From assembly GCF_011383005.1 (NCBI RefSeq), contig NZ_CP049935.1:2604001-2668000 (forward strand): a DNA stretch of 64,000 nt. Direction: 5' to 3'. The notes under the pieces are model-generated. The model ran no database searches and had not been told where the DNA came from. It was given only the letters and a program-made list of their open reading frames with translations. This DNA comes from Phycicoccus sp. HDW14. GTDB lineage: Bacteria; Actinomycetota; Actinomycetes; Actinomycetales; Dermatophilaceae. Shown here piece after piece: positions 42,060 through 53,377 of the stretch (within the stretch, counting starts at the first letter, position 1; every line of letters starts with the position of its first letter). The translations under genes and the position numbers were made by a program.

Positions 42060-42992
42060 ATGACGGACACCCCGCGCATCGCGCTGCTCATCGACGCCGA
42101 CAACGCGCGCGCCCGGCGCCTCGACGTCGTCCTCAACGAGCTGTCGGCCCTCGGGGAGACCACGATCCGTCGCGCGTACGGCAACTGGACCAAGTCCGAG
42201 CTCAAGGGGTGGCAGCAGGTGCTGCACGAGAACGCCATCCGACCGATGCAGCAGTTCGACCCCTCGAAGGGCAAGAACGCGAGCGACATGGCCCTCGTCG
42301 TCGACGCCGTCGAGATCCTCCACACCCAGCGCCCGGACGCGATGGCCATCGTCTCCTCCGACTCCGACTTCACGCCGCTCGTCATGCACCTGCGCGAGCA
42401 CGGCGTGGCCGTCTACGGGTTCGGCGACGCGAAGACGCCGGCGGCCTTCCAGAGCGCCTGCACGCGCTTCCTCGTCCTCGACCGCCTCAGCTCCCCGAGC
42501 GGCGAGGCGACGACCGACGACGAGGTCCCCGAACCACCGAGGAAGGCGACCCGGAAGGCGACGGCCAAGGCGACCTCGAAGGCGACCGAGAAGGCGACCG
42601 AGACCAAGGCCGCGACCGGCGGCAAGAAGGCCTCGGCGCGGGCCACCGCCGCCGCCTCGGCCACCGCCGCGGCCGCCCCGGCCGCCGCCCCTCCCACCGC
42701 ACCCGCCGCCGCCCCTCCCGCCAACGGCACCCCCGAGCGGGCCACCCGCGCCCAGCTGCGCCAGGACGCCCGCCTCGTCAGCCTCCTGCGCGGCGCCGTC
42801 GACTCCGCCTCCGACGAGACGGGCTGGGCCAAGATCGGCACGGTCGGGCAGCGCATCGCCCGCCAGTCCTCCTTCGACTCGCGCAACTACGGGTACGCCA
42901 AGCTGAGCAAGCTCATCGAGGCGTCCGACCTGTTCGAGGTCCGCGACGCCGGCACCCCCGACATGGCGATGCGCGACCCGCGGGCCGGCTGA
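42060..42992 (+). CDS. NYN-domain (LabA/DUF88) protein with C-terminal OST-HTH/LOTUS domain
   Basis: In this 310-residue protein the NYN nuclease fold (residues 1-145) shows IALLIDADNARA, KNASDMALVVDAVEIL and AIVSSDSDFTPLVMHLRE, holding the acidic metal-binding residues of PIN-like RNases. A linker of KAT repeats (ATRKATAKATSKATEKATE) and an Ala/Pro stretch (~150-225) follow. An OST-HTH domain (AQLRQDARLVSLLRGAVDSASDETGWAKIGTVGQRI, FDSRNYGYAKLSKLIEASDLFEV) completes it. It probably acts on RNA, with the C-terminal domain for recognition. ATG at 42060. Confidence 0.9.
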   Translation: MTDTPRIALLIDADNARARRLDVVLNELSALGETTIRRAYGNWTKSELKGWQQVLHENAIRPMQQFDPSKGKNASDMALVVDAVEILHTQRPDAMAIVSSDSDFTPLVMHLREHGVAVYGFGDAKTPAAFQSACTRFLVLDRLSSPSGEATTDDEVPEPPRKATRKATAKATSKATEKATETKAATGGKKASARATAAASATAAAAPAAAPPTAPAAAPPANGTPERATRAQLRQDARLVSLLRGAVDSASDETGWAKIGTVGQRIARQSSFDSRNYGYAKLSKLIEASDLFEVRDAGTPDMAMRDPRAG

Positions 42993-43102
42993 GCCGTGAC
43001 GGGCCGGTGTCCACTCCCGGCACGTTGCGGTGGGTCCTCACCGCGAGGGAGTGCAGAATGGGCCGCGCCCGACACCGGCGACGAGCGAACGGGGACCCCC
43101 GA

Positions 43103-44233
43103 ATGACCAGCACCGCCTCCACGGCCACCGCCGAGGACCCGCACTTCTACCCCGGCCTCGAGGGGGTCATCGCCTTCGAGAGCGAGATCGCCGAGCCCGA
43201 CAAGGAGGGCGGCGCGCTGCGCTACCGCGGGGTCGACATCAACGACCTCGTCGGCACGGTGTCCTTCGGCCAGGTGTGGGGCCTGCTCGTCGACGGCGAG
43301 CTCGACCCGGGTCTGCCGCCCGCCGAGCCGTTCCCGCTGCCGGTGCACACGGGCGACATCCGCGTCGACGTCCAGTCCGCGATCGCCCAGCTCGCCACGG
43401 TCTGGGGCTTCAAGCCGCTCCTCGACATCGACGACGCGCAGGCCCGTGACGACCTCGCCCGCGCCTCGGTCATGGCCATCTCGTTCATCGGCCAGTCCGC
43501 CCACGGTCAGGGTCGCCCGATGGTGCCCCAGTCCGAGGTCGACAAGGGCCGCACCATCCCCGAGCGCTTCATGATCCGCTGGCGCGGCGAGCCCGACCCC
43601 CGCCACGTCGAGGCCATCGACGCCTACTTCATCTCCGCCGCCGAGCACGGGGTCAACGCCTCGACCTTCACGGCCCGCGTCATCGCCTCCACCGGCGCCG
43701 ACGTCGCCGCCTGTCTCTCCGGCGCCATCGGCGCGCTGTCGGGCCCGCTGCACGGTGGCGCGCCGAGCCGGGCGCAGCACATGATCGAGGGCGTCGAGCA
43801 GACCGGCGACGCGGTGAAGTACGTCAAGGGCGTCTTCGACCGCAAGGAGCGCCTCATGGGCTTCGGTCACCGCGTGTACCGGGCCTACGACCCGCGCGCG
43901 GCGGTGCTGCGCGACACCTGCAAGCGCCTCGGCGCCCCGCGCTACGAGGTCGCCCTCGAGCTCGAGAAGGCGGCCATCGCCGAGCTCGCCGAGCGCTACC
44001 CCGAGCGCCGGATGGAGACCAACGTCGACTTCTGGGCCGCGGTGCTGCTCGACTTCGCCGAGGTCCCCGGCGACATGATGACCCCGCTGTTCGTCGCCGC
44101 CCGCACGGCCGGCTGGTCGGCGCACGTCCTCGAGCAGAAGAAGACCGGCCGCCTCATCCGGCCGAGCTCGCGCTACATCGGCCCGGGCGCCCGCCCGCTC
44201 TCCGAGGTCCCCGGCTACCGCGCCCACGACTGA
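43103..44233 (+). CDS. gltA: citrate synthase (type 2, CitA-like)
   Basis: The 376-residue enzyme condenses acetyl-CoA with oxaloacetate. Catalytic residues are in place: His in SGPLHGGAPS, His in MGFGHRVYRAYDPR, and Asp in TNVDFWAAVLLDFAEVP. LRYRGVDINDLV is the N-terminal family motif. ATG at 43103 follows ACGGGGACC. Its last codons and stop (CGCCCACGACTGA) are duplicated at 45410, on the far side of the repeat-bounded cassette, suggesting insertion at its 3' end. Confidence 0.96.
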   Translation: MTSTASTATAEDPHFYPGLEGVIAFESEIAEPDKEGGALRYRGVDINDLVGTVSFGQVWGLLVDGELDPGLPPAEPFPLPVHTGDIRVDVQSAIAQLATVWGFKPLLDIDDAQARDDLARASVMAISFIGQSAHGQGRPMVPQSEVDKGRTIPERFMIRWRGEPDPRHVEAIDAYFISAAEHGVNASTFTARVIASTGADVAACLSGAIGALSGPLHGGAPSRAQHMIEGVEQTGDAVKYVKGVFDRKERLMGFGHRVYRAYDPRAAVLRDTCKRLGAPRYEVALELEKAAIAELAERYPERRMETNVDFWAAVLLDFAEVPGDMMTPLFVAARTAGWSAHVLEQKKTGRLIRPSSRYIGPGARPLSEVPGYRAHD

Positions 44234-44248
44234 CCCCCGGCCGCCCAC
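44221..44248. repeat. left flanking direct repeat of the cassette (citrate synthase 3' end)
   Basis: A 28-base segment beginning CGCCCACGACTGACCCCC, covering the last codons and stop of citrate synthase plus 15 bases. It recurs at 45410-45438 with one mismatch and one extra C. It may be a target duplication or attachment-like site. Confidence 0.7.
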
Positions 44249-44256
44249 CCCGGCGC

Positions 44257-44326
44257 GCATCCGCACACCCTGCAGTCATCCGCTCCTCCTCGAGGAGGTG
44301 CGGCTGACGCCCAGGTGTGCGGATGC
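44257..44326. repeat. 70-bp near-palindromic repeat, copy 1
   Basis: It has perfect 13-bp ends (GCATCCGCACACC and complement), a well-matched interior, and a 12-bp perfect palindrome CTCCTCGAGGAG at its centre. A second copy in the same orientation lies at 45325-45393. It resembles a REP/attC-like hairpin element. Confidence 0.8.
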
Positions 44327-44344
44327 CGGTCGCCGGCGACCGGC
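44325..44344. promoter_or_regulatory. 20-bp perfect palindrome before AbiEi/DUF559 gene
   Basis: GCCGGTCGCCGGCGACCGGC is a 20-base perfect palindrome, 61 bases before the start at 44405. AbiEi-type proteins autoregulate through inverted repeats in their promoter, so this is a candidate operator. Confidence 0.55.
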
Positions 44345-44404
44345 CCCACCCGGGCCTGTGGATGACGCCCACCGACCGTCCGCCGGACGCGGCACGATGA
44401 CCGG

Positions 44405-45324
44405 ATGGACCTGAGCGCCCTGGCGACCGACGGCGTCCTCGACGTGCGGACCGCGGCCCGGCACGGCATCGGGCCCGAGGTCCTCCGCACGGAGGTGCGG
44501 CGCGGCCGCCTACGGCGGCTCGCCCGCGGTCAGTACACGACGCGCACGGAGGCCTCGGGTGAGGAGCTGCACCTCCTGCGCACGCTCGCCCACGTCCGCG
44601 CGCACGACGGGCGCGCGGCGGCCAGCCACCACTCGGGATGCCTCGTGCACGGTCTGCCGCTCGTCGACGCAGACCTGAGCCGGGTCCGGCTCTGCCGCAC
44701 CGGGGACGCCCGGCGCCGACGTCGCGCCGACCTCGCCGTCGACCCTGCCCCCTGTCCCCGGTGTGGGTGAGCCGGGCCGGCGTGAGCGCGCCGACCCTCG
44801 TCCTCCCGGCCGCGGTCGTCGTCGTCCAGCACGGCTGCGGCGCCGGCCCGGGGGCCGCGCTCGTGGCCGCCGACGCGGCGCTGCGCCTCGAGCGCACGAC
44901 CCCCTCCCGCCTCACCGAGGCCGTGGTCCTCCTCGGCGGCCACACGGGCATCGGTCCGGTCCGCAGCGCCCTGACGCTCGCCGACGGCCGGCGCGAGTCG
45001 CCCGGCGAGTCCCTCACGGCGTGGCTGCTGGCCGGTGCCGGGGTGCGCACCGTGCCGCAGGTCGAGGTCCTGGCGGCCGGCCACCGGTACCGCGTCGACC
45101 TCGTCGTCGAGGGCGAGCCGGTCATCATCGAGTTCGACGGGCTCGCGAAGTACGGGAGCAGGGAGGACCTCGTCGCCGAGAAACGCCGGGAGGACCACCT
45201 GCGGGGCCTGGGGTACGAGGTCGTGCGCGTCACCTGGGCCGACCTGGCGCACCCTCAACGGGTCCGCGCCCTCGTCGAGGCCGCCCGCCGGCGGGCCCGG
45301 TCCGGCGGGCTGCGGCCGGCGTGA
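44405..45324 (+). CDS. AbiEi-like HTH protein fused to DUF559/Vsr-like nuclease domain (one frameshift)
   Basis: The N-terminal region (MDLSALATDGVLDVRTAARHGI, RGRLRRLARGQYTT) is the AbiEi antitoxin-type winged helix. After restoring one C in the CCCCC run at 44748-44752 it continues LSPVWVSRAGVSAPTLVLP, to about 306 residues. The C-terminus has YRVDLVVEGEPVIIEFDGLAKYG, AEKRREDHLRGLGYEVVRVTWADL, the D, E-x-D and R/D pattern of DUF559 PD-(D/E)XK nucleases. The usual His after the acidic pair is replaced (GLAKY). It lies alone between two copies of a palindromic repeat and two flanking direct repeats. Confidence 0.75.
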
Positions 45325-45393
45325 GCATCCGCACACCCTGCAGTCATCCGCTCCCCCTCCAGGAGGTGCGTCTGACGCCCAGGTGTGCGGATG
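45325..45393. repeat. 70-bp near-palindromic repeat, copy 2
   Basis: It starts directly after the stop codon of the AbiEi/DUF559 gene. It is the same length and orientation as copy 1, with about five differences, mainly in the centre (CTCCCCCTCCAGGAGG) and the last base. The 13-bp ends are preserved except for that base. Confidence 0.8.
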
Positions 45394-45409
45394 TCCCGGG
45401 GCGGGAGCA

Positions 45410-46899
<1,490 letters not shown>

Positions 46900-46903
<4 letters not shown>

Positions 46904-48201
46904 CGCGCCGGCTCCGGCAGCGGCACCTGGGCGTGCTCGCGCTCGGACGGGACGGTCGTCACGCTGACGCGCGGACGGCGCTGCGACTCGTAGCTCACCC
47001 GGACATTCTCCGCCCGGGCCAGCCAGAACGACACCGCCACGAGGGTCAGCCCGACGGCCAGCGCGCCGACGCCGATGGTCCAGCGCGGCCCGAACTGCTC
47101 GGAGATCCAGCCGATCATCGGCGCACCGGCGGGGGTGCCGCCCATGAAGATCGCCATGTAGAGGGCCATGACCCGCCCGCGCATCTCCGGGGCGACCCGG
47201 GTCTGCACCATGGCGTTCGCGGTGGTCAGCGCGGTGAGCGCGGTGAGCCCGACGGGCACCAGCGCGAGCGCGAACAACCAGTACGACGGGGCCGTCGCGG
47301 CGAGCACGGCCGAGACCGTGAACCCGACGAGGGCGAGCAGCAGCACCCGCAGGCGCGGCTCCGCACGGCGGGCCGAGAGCAGGGCCGCGGTCAGCGACCC
47401 GATGGCCATGATCGACCCGAGCAGCCCGAACTCGCCGGCGCCCTTGTCGAAGACCTTCGTGGCCATGAGGGCCATGGTGATCTGGAAGTTCATCCCGAAG
47501 GTGCCGAGGACGAAGACCAGCAGCATGACGAGCTGGATGTCGCGGCGGTGCCGCACGTAGGCGAACCCCTCGCGGATGCCGCCGCGTCCCTTGGCCCGGC
47601 TCGGCGAGCGCAGCTCGGAGGTCGTGAGCATCGCGAGGGCCGCGAGCACGAAGACGAAGGTCAGCGTGTTGAGCAGGAGCGCCTGGCCGGTGCCCCACCA
47701 CGCGATGACCAGCCCGGCGAGCCCCGGCCCGATGAGCCGCCCGGCGTTGAAGGACGCCGAGTTGAGCGCGACGGCGTTGGTCAGCTTGTCCGGCGGCACC
47801 ATCTCGGAGACGAACACCTGCCGGGCCGGGTTGTCGATCGCCGTCGTCACGCCCTGGAAGAGCGCGATGGCGTAGACGTGCCACAGCTGGGCCGTGCCGG
47901 TGACGGCGAGGATGCCGAGCACGAGGCTGGTCAGCGCGAGCAGGGTCTGGGTGACGAGGAGGATGCGCCGGCGCGAGAAGCGGTCGGCGATGAGGCCCGT
48001 CCACGGTGCGAGCAGCAGGAACGGCAGGAACTGCAGCCCGGTGACGACACCGAGCGCGGTCGCCGACCCCGCCGTGAGCACGGTGAGGACGAGCCAGTCC
48101 TGGCCGACCCGGCCGATCCAGGTGCCGACGTTGGAGACGAAGCCGCCGAGGAACCAGAGGCGGTAGTTGCGGACCTCGAGCGAGGTGAACGTGGGGCTCA
48201 C
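46900..48201 (-). CDS. MFS transporter, EntS-like exporter type
   Basis: The 433-residue protein has twelve helices. It shows LEVRNYRLWFLGGFVSNVGTWIGRVGQDWLVL at the N-terminus and WTGLIADRFSRRRIL (motif A). ARQVFVSEMVPPDKLTNAVALNS is the central loop typical of MFS_3 exporters. A cytoplasmic C-terminal tail carries basic residues (SQRRPRVSV). GTG at 48201 overlaps the MarR stop (GTGA). As the partner of a MarR regulator it is likely a drug or toxic-compound exporter. Confidence 0.9.
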
Positions 48202-48644
48202 TCGGCGGCCACCCGTTCGAGGAGCGCGGTGGCCTCGACGAGCAGCGCGCGCTCGTCGTCGGTGAGGTGCTCGAGGCGGGTCGCCAGCCAGAGGTCGCGG
48301 CGTCGGCGGGTCTCCTTGACCGCCCGTCGCCCCTCCGGCGTCAGCGAGAGGATGACCTGCCGACCGTCGGTGGGGTCGTCGGCCCGGGCGACCAGCCCGC
48401 GCTCGACGAGGCCGTTGACCGTGCGGCTCATGCTCGGGGCCGAGACGCGCTCGATCTCCGCGACCTCCTTCGGGGTCAGCGGACCGTCCTCGAGCCGGAC
48501 GAGGACCGAGAACTGGTGGGGCGCAAGGTCCCCCGAGCCCTCGAAGCGCACCCGACGTGACACGCGCATGCACACCATGCGCAGGTCGCTCGTGAGGCGG
48601 TCCTTCTGCGCACGGGTCATGGTCGGGGCGGGGGCTGCGGGCAC
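48198..48644 (-). CDS. MarR family transcriptional regulator
   Basis: The 148-residue winged-helix protein contains DLAPHQFSVLVRLEDGPLTPKEVAEIERVSAPSMSRTVNGLVERGLVARADDPTDGRQVILSL, the full MarR DNA-binding domain with the D-x-R wing motif, between dimerisation helices. It probably represses its own operon (marR-MFS-micropeptide) until a ligand binds. An 8-bp inverted repeat lies 31-58 bases upstream of the start. The start at 48644 gives MPAAPAPTMTRAQ; an internal ATG (MTRAQ) is possible. Confidence 0.92.
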   Translation of the reverse strand: MPAAPAPTMTRAQKDRLTSDLRMVCMRVSRRVRFEGSGDLAPHQFSVLVRLEDGPLTPKEVAEIERVSAPSMSRTVNGLVERGLVARADDPTDGRQVILSLTPEGRRAVKETRRRRDLWLATRLEHLTDDERALLVEATALLERVAAE

Positions 48645-48674
48645 GGTGGTCTCCGGGAGGTGTCGTCATCGGTC

Positions 48675-48702
48675 GTTAGCACAACTCGTTACCAGTGCTA
48701 AC
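48675..48702. promoter_or_regulatory. candidate MarR operator
   Basis: GTTAGCAC, 12 bases, GTGCTAAC: a perfect 8-bp inverted repeat in an AT-richer patch upstream of marR. Its place suggests autoregulation. Confidence 0.6.
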
Positions 48703-48746
48703 TATTCCACGACATCGCCCCGGGCGGTGCGGGCCGCACACGCAGA

Positions 48747-48788
48747 AGCTCCCGCGGCACCGGGGAACATCCTGGTGCGGCGGGAGCT
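48747..48788 (-). terminator. hairpin downstream of purine permease
   Basis: A 15-bp stem with one mismatch (AGCTCCCGC-GGCACC and its complement) and a 12-base loop, 49 bases beyond the permease stop. It probably insulates marR from that transcript. Confidence 0.6.
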
Positions 48789-48819
48789 CCCGCGTGCGAG
48801 CCGCGCGCGTGACCGCCGG

Positions 48820-48836
48820 CCGTCAGCCGTCAGCCG

Positions 48837-48840
<4 letters not shown>
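48820..48840. repeat. (CCGTCAG)x3 at permease stop
   Basis: Three tandem heptamers. On the minus strand each contains TGA, and the 7-base period places a stop in all three frames directly at the permease end. Confidence 0.8.
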
Positions 48841-50336
<1,496 letters not shown>

Positions 50337-50429
50337 GGCGTGCAGGCTAGTGGCGGCGGGAGGCGCGTGGGTTTCGGGGGTGTGACGGCGAGACGCGGGC
50401 CCCACCGACCGGGTGGTTACGCTGGCGCC

Positions 50430-50687
50430 GTGACCGACGAGACCCCGCGCCCGGCCCGCTCCCTCGGTGCGTCCGCGCCCGTCGACCCGCCGGACGTCCC
50501 GACGCGCGGCATCGTGCTCGTCGGCACCGGCCTGTGGGCCGTGGCCCTGCTCGTCACCCTCGTCGTGCCCGCGCTGCACCAGGGCCAGCGCTCGTGGTGG
50601 CCGTGGGCGTGCGTCAGCGGGATGGCCCTCGGGGTCTTCGCGTGGTGGTACGTGCGGCGCGGCCGGGGCAACGCCCGCGGCGCCTGA
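50430..50687 (+). CDS. DUF2530 family two-helix membrane protein
   Basis: The 85-residue protein contains PDVPTRGIVLVGTGLWAVALLVTLVVP, HQGQRSWWPWACVSGMALGVFAWWYVRRGRG, the two-helix pattern of actinobacterial DUF2530 with its conserved Trp-rich turn. Its function is unknown. GTG at 50430 is the best-placed start. It is convergent with the DUF3027 gene. Confidence 0.85.
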   Translation: MTDETPRPARSLGASAPVDPPDVPTRGIVLVGTGLWAVALLVTLVVPALHQGQRSWWPWACVSGMALGVFAWWYVRRGRGNARGA

Positions 50688-50726
50688 CGGCCCGGCGTCT
50701 CCGAGGGCCGACCGGTGAGGGCCGGC

Positions 50727-51473
50727 TCAGGCGGGGTCGAGCTCGAAGTCGTCGAGGATCGGCGGCGAGATGCGCTCGGGGGCCGGCGCCTCGAGGTCGA
50801 CCTCGGAGTGCGCGCCGCAGCCGTGGTCGAGGCTGACCACGCGGCCGTCCGAGGGCGACCAGGCGTTGGCGCAGACACCGAACACCGAGCGCAGCGCGCC
50901 GGCCATCGGGACGAGGAAGCCGCACGACGAGCACGGCATCGGTGCCTTGGTGGCGACGGGGGCCGACGGGCCGTTCTCGCCGTCGTACCAGCGCTGCGCG
51001 GCGACGTCGCGGCCCTCGGCGGACAGCACCCGGGGACGGCCGAGGCCGAGCTCCCAGAACGCGACGGCGTCGACGTCCTCGTCGCCGGTGGCCTCGAAAC
51101 CGGCCTCGAGCAGCGGGTCGGCCTCGAGGTAGGGGGTGACGTCGCCGGGGCCGAGGTCGCCGGGGGCCAGCCGCTCGGCGTAGGGCACCCACTCGGGCGA
51201 GAGCATCGAGCCGTCGCCGGGCACGAGGTTGGCCTCGCACACGGTCGGCGCCTTGGAGCGGGCGACGCGAGCCACCGAGACCGCCCAGCGCCAGCCAAGG
51301 TAGGCGGGCGCCGTGCACGCGAAGTAGTGCGTGGCGAGCCGCTCCTCGACCATCTCCATGCCGAGGTGCTCACCGACGACGTCGCCCTCGGCGACCGCGA
51401 GGGCGGCCTCGCGGGCGAGGTCGACGGCGCCCTTCAGGGTGCTGTCGGTCTTGACGGCGGTGGCGGCCGGCAT
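50727..51473 (-). CDS. DUF3027 family protein
   Basis: The 248-residue protein contains VGEHLGMEMVEERLATHYFACTAPAYLGWRWAVSVARV, the DUF3027 core. A C-terminal Cys/His cluster (CSSCGFLVPMAGALRSVFGVCANAWSPSDGRVVSLDHGCGAHSE) probably binds zinc. DUF3027 and small cold-shock genes are neighbours across actinobacteria; here the stop of the cold-shock gene shares its A with this ATG (TGATG). No function is established. Confidence 0.9.
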   Translation of the reverse strand: MPAATAVKTDSTLKGAVDLAREAALAVAEGDVVGEHLGMEMVEERLATHYFACTAPAYLGWRWAVSVARVARSKAPTVCEANLVPGDGSMLSPEWVPYAERLAPGDLGPGDVTPYLEADPLLEAGFEATGDEDVDAVAFWELGLGRPRVLSAEGRDVAAQRWYDGENGPSAPVATKAPMPCSSCGFLVPMAGALRSVFGVCANAWSPSDGRVVSLDHGCGAHSEVDLEAPAPERISPPILDDFELDPA

Positions 51474-51871
51474 CAGATCTCGAGGTCGGTGGCGACGGCG
51501 TGCAGCACCTGGGCGACCTTGTTGCCGTGCGCCTTGTCGGGGTAGTGCCCGCGGCGCAGCGACTCGGAGACGTCGTCGAGGAGCTTGATGACGTCCTCGA
51601 CGATGACGACCATCTCGTCGGCCGGCTTGCGGTCGCGGACGCGACGGTTCGTCGCGACGGACGGGGCCGGGTCGAGGAGGCGGACCGAGAGCGCCTGGGC
51701 GCCGCGGCGGCCCTCGGCGACGTCGAACTCGATGCGCTGGCCCCCCTTGAGGCCGGTGACGCCCTCGGGCAGCGCGGACGCGGGGACGAAGACGTCACCC
51801 TCCCCGGACTCGCCGGACACGAAACCGAAGCCCTTCTCGGCGTCGAAGAACTTCACCTTGCCAGTCGGCAC
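51473..51871 (-). CDS. cold-shock-domain protein with C-terminal extension
   Basis: The 132-residue protein has an N-terminal cold-shock domain (PTGKVKFFDAEKGFGFVSGESGEGDVFVPASALP) with RNP1 (KGFGFV) and RNP2-like (DVFVPAS) motifs. An ~65-residue acidic/basic helical extension follows (PADEMVVIVEDVIKLLDDVSESLRRGHYPDK). It binds RNA or single-stranded DNA. I choose GTG at 51871, which matches the start of other family members and follows GAGGTGG; a GTG at 51883 would add four residues. Confidence 0.9.
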   Translation of the reverse strand: MPTGKVKFFDAEKGFGFVSGESGEGDVFVPASALPEGVTGLKGGQRIEFDVAEGRRGAQALSVRLLDPAPSVATNRRVRDRKPADEMVVIVEDVIKLLDDVSESLRRGHYPDKAHGNKVAQVLHAVATDLEI

Positions 51872-52032
51872 GGTCCACCTCACCCATCACTCATCGGTGG
51901 CACCCGGGACGGGCACCACCGCCAAGGCTAACCGCTGCGACGGGCACGGCGCTGCAGGGTTCTGGTGCCCGCCCGGCAGCCGGTGGGAAATCGCGTCGAG
52001 GGACGTCGGTGGGCCGTGGCACGGTGGACCCC

Positions 52033-53349
52033 GTGCCCGAGACGACCGACCACCCGCCGAGCACCGAGGCCGCCGCGCCCGGTGCCGACGGCGCGCACCA
52101 GCTGACCCTGCGAGGCTTCTGGGCGGCACTCCCCCCGGCCGGGCGCTGGCTGCTGTCGACGACCGCCGTCTCCACGCTCGGGCGCGGGATGACCCTGCCG
52201 TTCACGGTCATCTACATCCACGAGGTCCGCGGCATCGACCTCGACGTCGCCGGGCTGCTCATGGGCCTCATCGCGGTCGTGGCCGTCGTCATCACGGCGC
52301 CGGTCGGCGTGCTCACCGACAGGCTCGGCGCGCGGCCCGTCGTCATCGCCGGCCTGCTCGCGCAGGTCCTCGGCGCCGTGGTCATCGCCTTCGCCACGAC
52401 CGTCCCGGCGTTCGTCGTCGCGGTCTCGCTGCTCGGGGTCAGCTTCGGCATCGGCTGGCCGGCCTTCAACGCGATGATCGCCAGCATCGTCGACGGCCGG
52501 CTGCGCACCCAGTACTTCGGCATCAACTTCGCGCTCGTCAACCTCGGCATCGGGTTCGGCGGGGTGGTCAGCGGCTTCCTCACCGACGTCGAGCGGCCCG
52601 GCACCTTCACGGCCATCTTCCTCGTCGACGCCGCGTGCGTCCTCGTGCCCGTCGCCCTGCTGCTCGGGCCGCTGCGCCACGTCGCCGGACGCCCCCGGCC
52701 CGTCGACGACGACACGTCCTCGGCCCCCGGCTACCTCGCGATCCTCCGCCGCCCGGCCGTCCTGTGGGTCACCGCCCTGACCTTCCTCTCCAGCTTCGTC
52801 GGCTACGGGCAGATGGAGGCCGGCTTCCCCGCGTTCGCCCGGCAGGTCAGCGAGGTCTCGACCCGCACCATCGGGTTCGCGTTCGCCGCGAACACGGCGG
52901 TCATCGTGCTCATGCAGTTCCTCGTGCTGCGGCGCATCGACGGCCGGCGCCGCACCCGGGTCTTCCTCGGGCTCGTCGTCCTCTGGGCGCTGGCGTGGTC
53001 GCTGCTCGGGGCCACCGGTCTGGTCGCCGGCACGCTCGCCGCGGCGGCCGGAGTCATCGTCTTCCACGTCTTCTTCGGGCTCGGTGAGACGCTGCTGCAG
53101 CCCACCGTGCCCGCCATCGTCAACGACCTCGCGAGCGACCACGACCGCGGGCGGTACAACGCGGTGTCGGCGGGCGCCTTCCAGGTCGGCGCGATCACGG
53201 CACCGGTCGCCGCCGGGTGGCTGCTCGAGCGCCGGCTGGGGGGGGTCTTCGTCGCCGTGCTGCTCGTCTGCCTCGTGCTCGTCGCCGTGTTGGCCCTGGC
53301 CCTCGAGCGCGAGATCACGCCCGAGGTCAACGGGGTCACGCCCCGCTGA
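52033..53349 (+). CDS. MFS transporter
   Basis: The protein has twelve helices. After a Pro/Ala-rich start come FWAALPPAGRWLLSTTAVSTLGRGMTLPFTVIYIHEV, TAPVGVLTDRLGARPVV (motif A), GVSFGIGWPAFNAMIASIVDGRLRTQYFGINFALVNLG, and a second half ending EITPEVNGVTPR. I use GTG at 52033 (VPETTDHPP, 438 residues); GTG at 52009 is a longer option. The substrate is unknown. Transcription is divergent from the cold-shock gene. Confidence 0.87.
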   Translation: MPETTDHPPSTEAAAPGADGAHQLTLRGFWAALPPAGRWLLSTTAVSTLGRGMTLPFTVIYIHEVRGIDLDVAGLLMGLIAVVAVVITAPVGVLTDRLGARPVVIAGLLAQVLGAVVIAFATTVPAFVVAVSLLGVSFGIGWPAFNAMIASIVDGRLRTQYFGINFALVNLGIGFGGVVSGFLTDVERPGTFTAIFLVDAACVLVPVALLLGPLRHVAGRPRPVDDDTSSAPGYLAILRRPAVLWVTALTFLSSFVGYGQMEAGFPAFARQVSEVSTRTIGFAFAANTAVIVLMQFLVLRRIDGRRRTRVFLGLVVLWALAWSLLGATGLVAGTLAAAAGVIVFHVFFGLGETLLQPTVPAIVNDLASDHDRGRYNAVSAGAFQVGAITAPVAAGWLLERRLGGVFVAVLLVCLVLVAVLALALEREITPEVNGVTPR

Positions 53350-53377
53350 GTCCGCGGGGACCCCTGACGCCGCCGGC

